This document shows positions 1-7,735 of a stretch of DNA of 64,000 nt, piece after piece (positions within the stretch are counted from its first letter, which is position 1; the number at the start of each line of letters is the position of its first letter). Made by a program: the position numbers and the translations under genes. Source of the DNA: Neoroseomonas alkaliterrae (GTDB lineage: Bacteria; Pseudomonadota; Alphaproteobacteria; Acetobacterales; Acetobacteraceae); NCBI RefSeq assembly GCF_014199195.1, contig NZ_JACIJE010000002.1:62001-126000 (forward strand), written 5' to 3'. Below the pieces are notes generated by a model that was not told the origin of the DNA, searched no databases, and saw nothing but the letters and a program-made list of their open reading frames with translations.

Positions 1-1
1 G

Positions 2-571
2 CTGCCGCGGCTCATGCCCAGGCTGCGCGAGGCCTTTCCGCGCCTGCGCCTGTGGCTGCGGGAGGATGCGGCCGACATGCTCGCGGACAGGCTCGCGGCG
101 GGGCGGCTCGACCTGCTGGTCATCGCCCTTCCCGGCGACTGCGGCGGGGCGGAGACGCTGCCGATCGCCGAGGATCCCTTCCTGGTCGCGCTGCCCGCCG
201 GCCATCGCCTCGCCGGCGCGGAGGCGATCGCGCCCGAGGCCTTGGCCGGGGAGAGGCTGCTGCTGCTCGAACAGGGGCATTGCCTGCGCGATCACGCGCT
301 GCTCGCGGCCGGCTTGCCCTCGGCCGGGGCGGTGGAGGGCTTCGCCGCCTCCTCGCTGCACACGCTGCTGCAGATGGTCGGCAACGGGCTGGGGGTGACG
401 CTGCTGCCGCGCCTCGCCATGGCCGGCGGCGCCGCGGCGCCGGTGGTCCTGCGGCCGCTGGACGGCGGCTTCGCGCGGCGCATCAGCCTCGCCTGGCGTG
501 CCGGCGATCCGCGGGCGGAGGCGTTCCGCGCCCTCGCGCCCACCATTGCGGCGGCCCTCGACGGCCTGTAG
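2..571 (+). CDS. LysR-family transcriptional regulator, C-terminal part (partial)
   Basis: The frame is open from the first bases of the window, so the N-terminal helix-turn-helix lies upstream and only about 189 residues of the effector-binding half are seen. The segment has the alternating pattern of a LysR substrate-binding fold: a stretch ending in DLLVIALP, then AEDPFLVALPAGHRLA, a GERLLLLEQGHCLRD segment and a late GNGLGVTLLPRLA segment. The EQGHCLRD piece resembles the region around the regulatory cysteine of OxyR-type members, so an OxyR-like peroxide sensor is possible. The DNA-binding domain is missing, so this is a family-level call. It is followed 29 bp later by an unrelated gene. 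Confidence 0.8.
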   Translation: MPRLMPRLREAFPRLRLWLREDAADMLADRLAAGRLDLLVIALPGDCGGAETLPIAEDPFLVALPAGHRLAGAEAIAPEALAGERLLLLEQGHCLRDHALLAAGLPSAGAVEGFAASSLHTLLQMVGNGLGVTLLPRLAMAGGAAAPVVLRPLDGGFARRISLAWRAGDPRAEAFRALAPTIAAALDGL

Positions 572-600
572 CAGTCTCGGCAGTCGGAGGGTCCACGCCC

Positions 601-1356
601 ATGGCGAAGTTCGATCTCGGCAGTGTCCTCGGCGCGGTGCTTGGCGGCGGCGGGGCGGCGCGCCGGCCGCGGCGGCGCTCCGGCAACCAGGATCTGGGGC
701 GCGCACTCGCGGTGCTCGCCGGTGTCGCGGTGGAAGCCATGACGCGCGGGCAGACCGCGCCCGCGCCGGCACGGACCGGCGGGCGGACCGCCGGGGGCTG
801 GGGCGAGCCCAGCCCGGCCAAACCCGCGCCTGCCCCGGCACCCCGGGGCAAGCCCGCCCCCGCGCCGGCCCCGAAGCCCGGACCCGCGCGCACCAGCGTG
901 CCCTCCGCCGGCGGATGGGGCGCCGAGCCGGCCGCGAAGCCGGCGCCTGCGGGGGGCGGCTGGTTCCCGGTGCCGGGCGCGCCGCCGCCGCCTGCCATTC
1001 CGGCCGAGGAGCGCGAGGCGCTGCTGATGCTGCGCGCCATGATCGCCGCTGCCCGCGCCGATGGCCATGTGGACGCGGAGGAGCGCGCGCGGATCGCCCA
1101 GCAGCTCGACGCCGCGGGCCTCTCGCCCGCAGCGCGCGATGCCGCGCTCGCCGGGTTCGATCAGGCCGCCGCGCCGGAGGAACTCGCGCGCGAGGCGCGG
1201 GATCCGATGCTCGCCGCGCAGCTCTACGCCGCCGCCGTGGCCGGCGCGGGCCGCATCGAAGGCGCCGAACGCACCTGGCTCGACGGCTTCGCGAAGGCGT
1301 TGCGCCTCGACCGCGCCGCGACCGAGGCGATCGAGCGCCGCATCATGGGAGGATGA
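601..1356 (+). CDS. TerB/DUF533-like protein with Pro/Ala-rich linker
   Basis: This encodes a 251-residue protein in three parts. Residues 1-50 are basic and glycine-rich. Residues about 60-130 form a low-complexity proline/alanine/glycine linker with repeated GGWG and KPAPAP motifs. Residues about 137-251 form an all-helical domain resembling the DUF533/TerB (YebE) group, with the acidic helix start DGHVDAEERARI. The family has no firmly assigned biochemistry; some members are inner-membrane or tellurite-resistance associated. No clear membrane helix is visible here. The ATG at 601 follows a GGAGGG at 586-591. The stop is one base from the start of the next gene, so the two are probably co-transcribed. 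Confidence 0.72.
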   Translation: MAKFDLGSVLGAVLGGGGAARRPRRRSGNQDLGRALAVLAGVAVEAMTRGQTAPAPARTGGRTAGGWGEPSPAKPAPAPAPRGKPAPAPAPKPGPARTSVPSAGGWGAEPAAKPAPAGGGWFPVPGAPPPPAIPAEEREALLMLRAMIAAARADGHVDAEERARIAQQLDAAGLSPAARDAALAGFDQAAAPEELAREARDPMLAAQLYAAAVAGAGRIEGAERTWLDGFAKALRLDRAATEAIERRIMGG

Positions 1357-1357
1357 C

Positions 1358-2584
1358 ATGCACGCCCTGACCGCGGCCGAGGCGAGGCTGCGCGACCGCG
1401 CCCGCGAGGTGGCGCGCGAGGCCGCCGCCCAGGCCGCCGCCACCGACCGCTCCGAACAGTATCCCTGGCCGATGGTCCGCCGCATGACCGAGGCTGGCTT
1501 CATGGGGCTGACGGTGCCGAAGGAATGGGGCGGGCCGGGCCTGTCCTACTTCGACGCCGTGCTGGTCATCGAGGAGTTCGCCAGGGCCTGCGCCGTGTGC
1601 GGCCGCATCGCGGTCGAGGCCAACATGGGCGCGATCGGCGCCATCATGGCCTACGGCACGCCGGCGCAGAAGCGCATCGCGGCCGATTGCGTGCTCTCGG
1701 GCGACAAGCCGGCCATCCTGATCACGGAGCCCGAGGCCGGCTCGGCTGCGACCGAGATGCGCACCCGCGCGGTCAGGCGCGGCGACGGCTGGGAGATCAC
1801 GGGCGAGAAGACCTGGATCACTGGCGGCGGCATCTCCCGCCTGCATCTCGTCTTCGCCCGGGTGATCGAGGATGGCGAGGAGAAGGGCATCGGCGGCTTC
1901 ATCGTGGTGCGCGACGGCGAGGCCATGCCCGCCGGCATGGAGGCGCGGCGCATCCCCTCCATGGGCCTGCGGGGCATGCCGGAGGCGGATGTGACGATGC
2001 GGGGCCTCGTCGTGCCGGATTCGATGGTGCTGCGCCCGCCCGGCGGCTGGGCGCGCGGCTTCGGGCGGCTGATGGACGCCTACAACGGCCAGCGCGTGGG
2101 CGCGGCGACGGTGGCGTTGGGCCTTGCCGCCGGGGCCTATGACCACGCGCTGGAGCGCGCCCAGGCGCGCCGCCAGTTCGGGCGGCCGATCGCGGAGTTC
2201 CAGGGCCTCGCCTGGATGCTGGCGGACATGTCCATCGCCATCGAGGCCTCGCGCGCCCTGGTCTGGCGGGCGGCGCGCTCTGCCGGGCCCAACGGCTTCC
2301 CGGACCGCCTCGCGGCGGCCCAGGCGAAGGTGATGGCCGCCGACATGGCGATCCGCGTGACCAACGACGCGCTGCAGGTCTGGGGCGCGGCGGGGTATTC
2401 GCGCGACAACCCGATGGAGCGCTACGTCCGCGACGCGCGGATGTTCGCCATCGCCGGGGGCACCGCGCAGGTGCTCAGGACGCAGGTGGCCGAGCAGATC
2501 CTGGGGCGGAAACTGCCGCAGACGCGCGACGGGTTCGCGCGCATCGCGGCGGAGGAAGCGGCGGCGCGGGCGGCGGCGCAGTGA
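1358..2584 (+). CDS. Acyl-CoA dehydrogenase
   Basis: This encodes 408 residues, the usual length for an FAD-dependent acyl-CoA dehydrogenase that introduces an alpha-beta double bond into acyl-CoA and passes electrons to ETF. Family features include the N-terminal helical domain, the middle beta-domain segment LITEPEAGSAATEMR, GEKTWITGGGIS, the flavin-contact segment RRQFGRPIAEFQGL and the late segment WGAAGYSRDNPMERYVRDAR. The late motif reads IAGGTAQVLR, with Gly where medium-chain enzymes have the catalytic Glu of YEGT, so the base is probably elsewhere, as in isovaleryl-type members. Substrate is unknown. The ATG at 1358 begins one base after the preceding stop and has GGAGG just upstream. 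Confidence 0.9.
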   Translation: MHALTAAEARLRDRAREVAREAAAQAAATDRSEQYPWPMVRRMTEAGFMGLTVPKEWGGPGLSYFDAVLVIEEFARACAVCGRIAVEANMGAIGAIMAYGTPAQKRIAADCVLSGDKPAILITEPEAGSAATEMRTRAVRRGDGWEITGEKTWITGGGISRLHLVFARVIEDGEEKGIGGFIVVRDGEAMPAGMEARRIPSMGLRGMPEADVTMRGLVVPDSMVLRPPGGWARGFGRLMDAYNGQRVGAATVALGLAAGAYDHALERAQARRQFGRPIAEFQGLAWMLADMSIAIEASRALVWRAARSAGPNGFPDRLAAAQAKVMAADMAIRVTNDALQVWGAAGYSRDNPMERYVRDARMFAIAGGTAQVLRTQVAEQILGRKLPQTRDGFARIAAEEAAARAAAQ

Positions 2585-2658
2585 GGCGGGTGGGGGATGC
2601 GCCGCCCTCCCCCGGACGCCTTGTCGCGGCAACCCGGTCAGCGCCGTGCCGCATGATG

Positions 2659-2687
2659 TTGACTTGCCTGCCCCACCCCCCTAGAAG
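2659..2687 (+). promoter_or_regulatory. Sigma-70-type promoter for rpmJ
   Basis: TTGACT at 2659-2664 and TAGAAG at 2682-2687 are separated by exactly 17 bp. This is a good housekeeping promoter by spacing and -35 sequence. It lies 22 bp before the rpmJ start codon, giving a short leader. Confidence 0.55.
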
Positions 2688-2708
2688 CGCGCCTCCACGA
2701 GGTTTGCC

Positions 2709-2834
2709 ATGAAGATCCGTAACTCCCTCAAGACCGCCAAGACGCGGGACAAGAACTGCGTGCTGGTGCGCCGCCGCGGCCGCGTCTACGTCATCAACAA
2801 GAAGAACCCGCGCCTGAAGGCCCGCCAGGGCTGA
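2709..2834 (+). CDS. rpmJ: 50S ribosomal protein L36 (bL36), zinc-free type
   Basis: A 41-residue, strongly basic protein beginning [17 protein letters not shown] and ending [10 protein letters not shown], which is the alphaproteobacterial form of L36, a small protein of the large ribosomal subunit that contacts 23S rRNA. It carries a single cysteine (residue 17), so the four-ligand zinc site of the C+ type is absent. It stands alone, not in a ribosomal operon, which is usual for this form. A promoter lies just upstream and a UUCG hairpin follows 46 bp after the stop. Confidence 0.95.
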   Translation: MKIRNSLKTAKTRDKNCVLVRRRGRVYVINKKNPRLKARQG

Positions 2835-2880
2835 GGGCGGCGCCGGGGCCGCGCGCCCCGGCCCGATCCGTTCTTCCGCA

Positions 2881-2897
2881 GGGGGCTTCGGCCCCCC
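2881..2897 (+). terminator. UUCG-tetraloop hairpin between rpmJ and the convergent gene
   Basis: The sequence GGGGGC-TTCG-GCCCCC forms a perfect 6-bp all-GC stem closed by a C(UUCG)G tetraloop, followed by CTTGTC. It sits between rpmJ and the convergent stop at 2901, so it could stop transcription in both directions. The T tract is poor, so termination is probable but not certain. Confidence 0.5.
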
Positions 2898-2900
2898 TTG

Positions 2901-3281
2901 TCATTTGCGGGCCGCGCCGGCCGCGGGCGTGAGCGTCTCGTAGCCGACGCCGCCGCCCTCGCCCTGCGTCCAGGTGCCGAGTAGGCGGCCGTCCGGTTCC
3001 ACGGCATAGGCGACAACGCCGATCTCCCGGCCCGCCATCTCGTAACCGACGACGAGCAGCGGGCCTTCGGGGATCAGCAAGCCCACGCCCCGCGCGGTGT
3101 CCGCGCCGACCTGCCAGGTCACGCGCCAGGTGTTGTGCCCCGTGTTCTCGAGCAGCGCCGTGCCGCGATAGGCCTGCCCGTCGCCGCCGCGCCCCTCGAC
3201 ATCATAGGCGCCCTGCCCCTGGGCCCCGGCCGGCGCCGCCAGCACCAGCGCGAGCGTGGCCGCGATCCATGCCGTCTTCAT
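2901..3281 (-). CDS. Small exported protein of unknown function
   Basis: This encodes 126 residues. It begins with a clear Sec signal peptide: MKTAW, a hydrophobic core and an AGAQG cleavage region near residue 20. The mature part is a small beta-rich domain with many glycines and short strands such as WRVTWQVG and LLVVGYEMAGREIGVVAYAV, possibly a single beta-barrel or lipocalin-like fold. I do not recognise a named family. It is transcribed away from glcD, with about 120 bp of shared upstream DNA, and converges on rpmJ. Confidence 0.65.
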   Translation of the reverse strand: MKTAWIAATLALVLAAPAGAQGQGAYDVEGRGGDGQAYRGTALLENTGHNTWRVTWQVGADTARGVGLLIPEGPLLVVGYEMAGREIGVVAYAVEPDGRLLGTWTQGEGGGVGYETLTPAAGAARK

Positions 3282-3404
3282 GCGCCGCCCTCTCCCGTGC
3301 GCGCCCGGCACGCCAGGATGCGGGCGGAATGCCGCCCGGCGCAACCGCGCGCTTGCCGCGCGGGCGGGTGATGCGCATCTTCCCGCCATACGGAGGACCT
3401 CGCC

Positions 3405-4850
3405 GTGATCGCGCTGCCTGCCCCCAAGCCCGGGATCCTCGCCCGCCGCGAGGAGATCATTGCCGCGCTCAGCGCCATCGTGCCCGGCGACGGCGTCATC
3501 GCCGACGAGACGCGTCTCAAGCCCTACGAGACCGATGGCCTCGCGGCCTATCGCCAGGTGCCGCTCGCGGTGGTGCTGCCCGGCAGCACCGAGCAGGTCG
3601 CCGCCGTGCTGCGCTACTGCCACGAGAACGGCGTGCGCGTGGTGCCGCGCGGGGCGGGCACCTCGCTCTCCGGCGGCGCGCTGCCGCTGGCGGACGCGGT
3701 GGTGATCGGGCTGATGCGGATGAACCGGATCCTCGACATCAACCTCGATGACCGCTTCGCCGTGGTCGAGGCCGGCGTGACGAACATCGGCATCACCCGG
3801 GCGGTGGAGGGCGACGGCTTCTTCTACGCGCCCGACCCGTCGAGCCAGCTCGCCTGCATGATCGGCGGCAACGTGATGATGAACTCGGGCGGGGCGCATT
3901 GCCTGAAATACGGCGTCACCGCGAACAACCTGCTCGGCGTGAAGTTCGTCACCATCGAGGGCGAGGTGATCGAGATCGGCGGCGCGCATCTCGATGCCGC
4001 GGGCTATGACTGGCTCGGGCTCATCACCGGCAGCGAGGGCCAGCTCGGCCTCGTCACGGAGGTGACGGTGCGCATCCTGCGCAGCCCGGAAGGCGCGCGC
4101 GCGATGCTCGCCGCCTTCAAGGGGACGGAGATCGCGGGTGCGGCGGTGGATGCGATCATCGCCTCGGGCATCATTCCCGTGGCGCTCGAGTTCATGGACA
4201 AGCCCTGCATCCATGCCTGCGAGGCCTTCGCCCATGCGGGCTACCCGCTCGATGCCGAGGCGATGCTGATCATCGAGGTGGAGGGCAGCACTGCCGAGCA
4301 GGACGAGCTGCTGAACCGGATCAAGGCGATCTGCGAGCGCTTCGACCCGATCAGCCTCAAGGTCGCCGAGACGGCCGAGCAGTCGCTCGCGATCTGGAAG
4401 GGCCGCAAGGGGGCCTTCGGGGCGGTCGGGCGGATCAGCCCCGACTACCTCTGCATGGACGGCACCATCCCGACCTCGGAACTGCCCTTCGTGCTGAAGC
4501 GCATCGGGGAGATGAGCGCGCAGTACGGCCTCGGCGTCGCGAACGTGTTCCACGCGGGCGACGGCAATCTCCATCCGCTCATCATGTTCGACGCCAACGA
4601 CCCCGACAGTTTCCGCCGCGCCGAGGCCTTCGGCGCCGACATCCTGCGGCTCTGCGTCGAGGTCGGCGGCTGCCTGACCGGCGAGCATGGCGTGGGCGTG
4701 GAGAAGCGCGACCTGATGAGCGTGCAGTTCGCCCCGCACGAGCTCGACCAGCAGCGCCGCATCAAGACCGCCTTTGACCCGCAGTGGCTGCTGAACCCGT
4801 CCAAGGTCTTCCCGCTCGAGGGCGCGCCGGTGCCGCTGGCGGCCGAATGA
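3405..4850 (+). CDS. glcD: Glycolate oxidase FAD-binding subunit GlcD
   Basis: This 481-residue FAD-linked oxidase oxidises glycolate (or D-lactate) to glyoxylate (or pyruvate) as part of the GlcDEF complex. The PCMH-type FAD domain shows VVPRGAGTSLSGGA near residues 83-96, ASTSQLACMIGGN-like text (here PSSQLACMIGGNVMMNSGG) and GVTANNLLGVKFV. The C-terminal cap ends with VFHAGDGNLHP and GCLTGEHGVGVEK, typical of GlcD. The GTG start at 3405 is chosen because GGAGG sits at 3391-3395. Its stop overlaps the glcE start by four bases (ATGA), so the two subunits are translationally coupled. Confidence 0.9.
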   Translation: MIALPAPKPGILARREEIIAALSAIVPGDGVIADETRLKPYETDGLAAYRQVPLAVVLPGSTEQVAAVLRYCHENGVRVVPRGAGTSLSGGALPLADAVVIGLMRMNRILDINLDDRFAVVEAGVTNIGITRAVEGDGFFYAPDPSSQLACMIGGNVMMNSGGAHCLKYGVTANNLLGVKFVTIEGEVIEIGGAHLDAAGYDWLGLITGSEGQLGLVTEVTVRILRSPEGARAMLAAFKGTEIAGAAVDAIIASGIIPVALEFMDKPCIHACEAFAHAGYPLDAEAMLIIEVEGSTAEQDELLNRIKAICERFDPISLKVAETAEQSLAIWKGRKGAFGAVGRISPDYLCMDGTIPTSELPFVLKRIGEMSAQYGLGVANVFHAGDGNLHPLIMFDANDPDSFRRAEAFGADILRLCVEVGGCLTGEHGVGVEKRDLMSVQFAPHELDQQRRIKTAFDPQWLLNPSKVFPLEGAPVPLAAE

Positions 4851-6022
4851 GCGAGGTCCTGGCGCCGGCCGACGAGGCCGGCATCTCCGCCGCGATCGCC
4901 GACGCGCATGCGTCGCGCGAGCCGCTCGCCGTCGAGGGCAACGGCTCGAAGCGCGGGCTGCTGCGGCCGGTGCAGGCGGCGCGCACGCTCTCCACCCGCG
5001 GCCTCACCGGCATCACCCTCTACCGTCCCTCGGAACTGGTGATCTCCGCGCGCGCGGGCACGCCGGTGCCGGAGATCGAGGCCGCGCTGGCGGAGAAGGG
5101 CCAGCACCTGATCGCCGAGCCGCCGGACACGCGCGCCCTGTTCGGCACGGAAGCGCCGGCGACGCTGGGCGGGATCGTCGCGGCGAACCTCTCGGGGCCG
5201 CGGCGCATCGCCTGGGGCGCGATGCGCGACCACGTCCTCGGCATCCGCTTCGTGAACGGCACGGGGGAGGTCATCCGCTCCGGCGGGCGGGTGCTCAAGA
5301 ACGTCACGGGCCTCGACCTGTGCAAGCTGCTCGCGGGTTCCTACGGCACGCTCGGCGTGATGACGGAGATCACGCTCAAGGTCCTGCCGGCGCCCGAGGC
5401 GCAGGCGACGGTGGTCGTGGCCGTGCCCGATGCCGCGGCCGGCGTGCGCGCCCTGAGCGCGGGGCTCGGCAGCCCCTATGGCGTCAGCGGGGCGGCGCTG
5501 CTCGACGGGCCGGACGGGATGCAGGCCCTGCTGCGGATCGAGGATTTCGCGCCCTCGGTCGCCTATCGCGCCGGGCGTGTCGTGCATGAGATGGCTGCGC
5601 ATGGCGGCACGCGCATCGCCGACGCCGATGAATCGCGCGGGATCTGGGCGGCGATCCGCGACGGCGCACCGCTCGCCGCCACCGGAGGAGAGGCGATCTG
5701 GCGAGTCTCGGTGCGGCCCTCGGCGGGGCCCGGGATCATGGCGGCGGCCCGTGCGGCCGGGGGGCGCGCCTATCTCGACTGGGGCGGCGGGCTGGCCTGG
5801 ATCGCCGGGCCCGCGACCGAACAGGTGCATGATTCGATCGCCGCGGCCGCGCGGGCGGCGGGCGGAACCTTCACGCTCTTCCGCGGCCCCGAGGCGCTGC
5901 GCGCCGCGGTCGCCGTGCTGCCCGAGGAGCCGCCGCCGCTCGCCGCGCTCGCGCGGCGGGTCAAGGCGGCGCTCGATCCGGCGGGCATCCTGAACCCGGG
6001 GCGCATGCGGGCGGGGGGCTGA
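4847..6022 (+). CDS. glcE: Glycolate oxidase FAD-binding subunit GlcE
   Basis: This 391-residue protein is the second flavin-fold subunit of glycolate oxidase. It shows the shortened FAD-binding motif VEGNGSKRGLLRP near residue 24, ATLGGIVAANLSGPRR, and the strongly conserved GRVLKNVTGLDLCKLLAGSYGTLG region around residue 147, then ends with LDPAGILNPGRM. The start at 4847 overlaps the glcD stop. A glcF gene for the iron-sulfur subunit is expected next but is not there; a tartrate-type dehydrogenase follows instead. Confidence 0.88.
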   Translation: MSEVLAPADEAGISAAIADAHASREPLAVEGNGSKRGLLRPVQAARTLSTRGLTGITLYRPSELVISARAGTPVPEIEAALAEKGQHLIAEPPDTRALFGTEAPATLGGIVAANLSGPRRIAWGAMRDHVLGIRFVNGTGEVIRSGGRVLKNVTGLDLCKLLAGSYGTLGVMTEITLKVLPAPEAQATVVVAVPDAAAGVRALSAGLGSPYGVSGAALLDGPDGMQALLRIEDFAPSVAYRAGRVVHEMAAHGGTRIADADESRGIWAAIRDGAPLAATGGEAIWRVSVRPSAGPGIMAAARAAGGRAYLDWGGGLAWIAGPATEQVHDSIAAAARAAGGTFTLFRGPEALRAAVAVLPEEPPPLAALARRVKAALDPAGILNPGRMRAGG

Positions 6023-6091
6023 GCCGCACCGACCCCGACCAGCCGGCGAAAGGCATGACCGTTCGGCCGCCGGTGTGGCACCGGCGGCGAC

Positions 6092-6119
6092 TTGCGCTCT
6101 GCGTCCGCGCCCCTAGGGT
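6092..6119 (+). promoter_or_regulatory. Candidate promoter for the tartrate-type dehydrogenase
   Basis: TTGCGC at 6092-6097 and TAGGGT at 6114-6119 are 16 bp apart, 26 bp before the start codon at 6145. The match is moderate and spacing is one base short of optimum. Confidence 0.3.
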
Positions 6120-6144
6120 GCGCGCCGACCGCAAGGAGACGCCC

Positions 6145-7218
6145 ATGGCCCAGCGCAAGCATCGCATCGCCGTCATTCCCGGCGACGGTATCGGCAAGGA
6201 GACGACGCCCGAGGGGCTGCGCGTGCTGGATGCCGCCGCGCGGCGCTTCGGCTTCGACCTCGAACTGACGCATTACGACTGGTCCTGTGAGACCTACGCC
6301 CGGACGGGCAAGATGATGCCCGATGACGGGATGGACCGGCTGCGCGACTCGGACAGCATCTTCCTCGGCGCGGTGGGCTGGCCGGGTGTGCCCGACCATG
6401 TCTCGCTCTGGGGGCTGCTGATCCCGATCCGGCGGCAGTTCGACCAGTATGTGAACCTGCGCCCCTGCCGGCTGCTGCCGGGGGCGAAGTCGCCGCTGGC
6501 CGATCGCGGCCCCGCGGATATCGACTTCTACGTCGTGCGCGAGAACACCGAGGGCGAGTATTCCTCGATCGGCGGTCGCATGTTCCCGGGCACCGAGCGC
6601 GAGTTCGTCTCCCAGCAGACGGTGATGACGCGCATCGGCGTGGACCGCGTGCTGCGCTATGCCTTCGAACTCGCCATGACGCGCAGGCGGAAGAAGGTGA
6701 CGAGCGCGACCAAGTCCAACGGCATCACCTTCACCATGCCCTACTGGGACGAGCGCTTCGCCGAGATGGCGAAGAACTACCCGGAGGTGACGACGGACCA
6801 GTTCCACATCGACATCCTCTGCGCGCATTTCGTGCAGCACCCGGACTGGTTCGACGTGGTGGTGGGCTCGAACCTGTTCGGGGACATCCTCTCGGACCTC
6901 GGCCCGGCGGTGGCGGGCTCGATCGGCATCGCGGCCTCGGCCAACATCAACCCGGAGAAGACCTTCCCCTCGATGTTCGAGCCGGTGCACGGCTCCGCCC
7001 CGGACATCGCGGGCAAGTGGATCGCCAACCCGATCGGGCAGATCTGGTCCGGAGCGATGATGCTGGAGCATCTGGGGGAGAAGGAAGCGGCGGACTGCAT
7101 CCTCGCCACCATCGAGCGGCTGCTCGCCGAGGGCGGGCCGCGCACCCGCGACATGGGCGGCCAGGCCGGGACGGTGGATGTCGGCAAGGCGATCGCGGAG
7201 GCCGTCGCGCGCGGTTGA
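6145..7218 (+). CDS. Tartrate dehydrogenase / D-malate decarboxylating dehydrogenase
   Basis: This 357-residue protein belongs to the isocitrate/isopropylmalate dehydrogenase family, which does NAD-dependent oxidation and decarboxylation of 2-hydroxy acids with Mg or Mn. Visible motifs are VIPGDGIGKE at the N-terminus, the YVVRENTEGEYS segment that separates tartrate/malate enzymes from LeuB, ATKSNGI with the catalytic Lys, DVVVGSNLFGDILSDL with metal-binding aspartates, and EPVHGSAPDIAGK near the cofactor site. It fits TtuC/DmlA (tartrate to oxaloglycolate, D-malate to pyruvate) better than LeuB. The start at 6145 follows AAGGAG. Position after glcDE suggests hydroxy-acid catabolism. Confidence 0.86.
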   Translation: MAQRKHRIAVIPGDGIGKETTPEGLRVLDAAARRFGFDLELTHYDWSCETYARTGKMMPDDGMDRLRDSDSIFLGAVGWPGVPDHVSLWGLLIPIRRQFDQYVNLRPCRLLPGAKSPLADRGPADIDFYVVRENTEGEYSSIGGRMFPGTEREFVSQQTVMTRIGVDRVLRYAFELAMTRRRKKVTSATKSNGITFTMPYWDERFAEMAKNYPEVTTDQFHIDILCAHFVQHPDWFDVVVGSNLFGDILSDLGPAVAGSIGIAASANINPEKTFPSMFEPVHGSAPDIAGKWIANPIGQIWSGAMMLEHLGEKEAADCILATIERLLAEGGPRTRDMGGQAGTVDVGKAIAEAVARG

Positions 7219-7223
7219 ACGCG

Positions 7224-7253
7224 GCGACACTTGAACGGAGGTTCAAGTGTCGC
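7224..7253. repeat. 13-bp perfect inverted repeat after the dehydrogenase
   Basis: GCGACACTTGAAC (7224-7236) and GTTCAAGTGTCGC (7241-7253) are exact inverses around a 4-base loop, six bases after the stop at 7218. No T run follows. It may be a factor-independent terminator, an mRNA-end stabiliser or an operator. It is separate from the two palindromes that follow. Confidence 0.6.
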
Positions 7254-7266
7254 TACGCTGCCACGC

Positions 7267-7309
7267 GTTGCGAACGATTCGCAACTCGATGTTGCGAATG
7301 CCTCGCAAC
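7267..7309. promoter_or_regulatory. Two tandem Fur-box-like palindromes
   Basis: GTTGCGAA-CGA-TTCGCAAC (7267-7285) is a perfect 8-3-8 palindrome. A second copy, 7291-7309, is 7-5-7 perfect, or 8-3-8 with one mismatch. Their centres are 24 bp apart. The core GCGAANNNTTCGC resembles Fur operators of G+C-rich proteobacteria, so iron-dependent control of the gene at 7333 is plausible. That identity is inference by resemblance only. Confidence 0.45.
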
Positions 7310-7332
7310 TGGATGCCTCGGAGGGGTCGGCA

Positions 7333-7587
7333 ATGGGCCGGGACTTCAGCCACATCGCGCGGCGTTGCGAGCGTGCCGTGGTCACGGCCTATCGCGAACT
7401 GCGCGAACAGGGCGCCGACGACCTCAGCGCCTTCGGGGCCTGCACGGCGCTCTACCGCATCCACCACCCCGAGGCCTCGGTGAACGAGGCGCGCCGCCTC
7501 GTCGCCGAATGGATCGACCACCACGTGGTGCGCGCCTCCGACGGGCCGACCCCGGGCTGCGAATGCCCGCCGGGCGGGACGCACTGA
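7333..7587 (+). CDS. Small orphan protein behind palindromic operator
   Basis: This encodes 84 residues that I do not recognise. The ATG at 7333 is preferred over upstream in-frame starts because GAGGGG lies at 7321-7326 and because the upstream extension would simply translate the palindromes. The protein is soluble and mainly helical: an N-terminal RRCERAVVTAYRELRE helix, a middle FGACTALYRIHHP segment, EARRLVAEWIDHH, and a C-terminal tail with a CEC pair. The three cysteines and four histidines leave metal binding open. The putative Fur-like operator hints at an iron-related role; nothing in the protein itself proves it. Confidence 0.6.
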   Translation: MGRDFSHIARRCERAVVTAYRELREQGADDLSAFGACTALYRIHHPEASVNEARRLVAEWIDHHVVRASDGPTPGCECPPGGTH

Positions 7588-7735
7588 ACGCTCGGCCATC
7601 GCCATCCGGCCATTGAGGGCCGTGCATCCCGCGAGCGGCTGACGGGACGGCCGGGCCTGCCGCGAGGGCGCAGCGGGGTCGCGCGCGCGTCCGGGGCCGG
7701 GCTGATGCCCGGAGCACCCGTGCATCCCGCCCGGG

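Noticed and set aside
3299-3316. Sigma-54-like GGCACGCCAGGATGC before glcD
   Set aside because: The GG to GC spacing is off by one base, which is not tolerated by sigma-54.
7231-7332. N-terminal extension of the 7333 gene through the palindromes
   Set aside because: It would only translate the operator repeats; the ATG at 7333 has a proper ribosome site.
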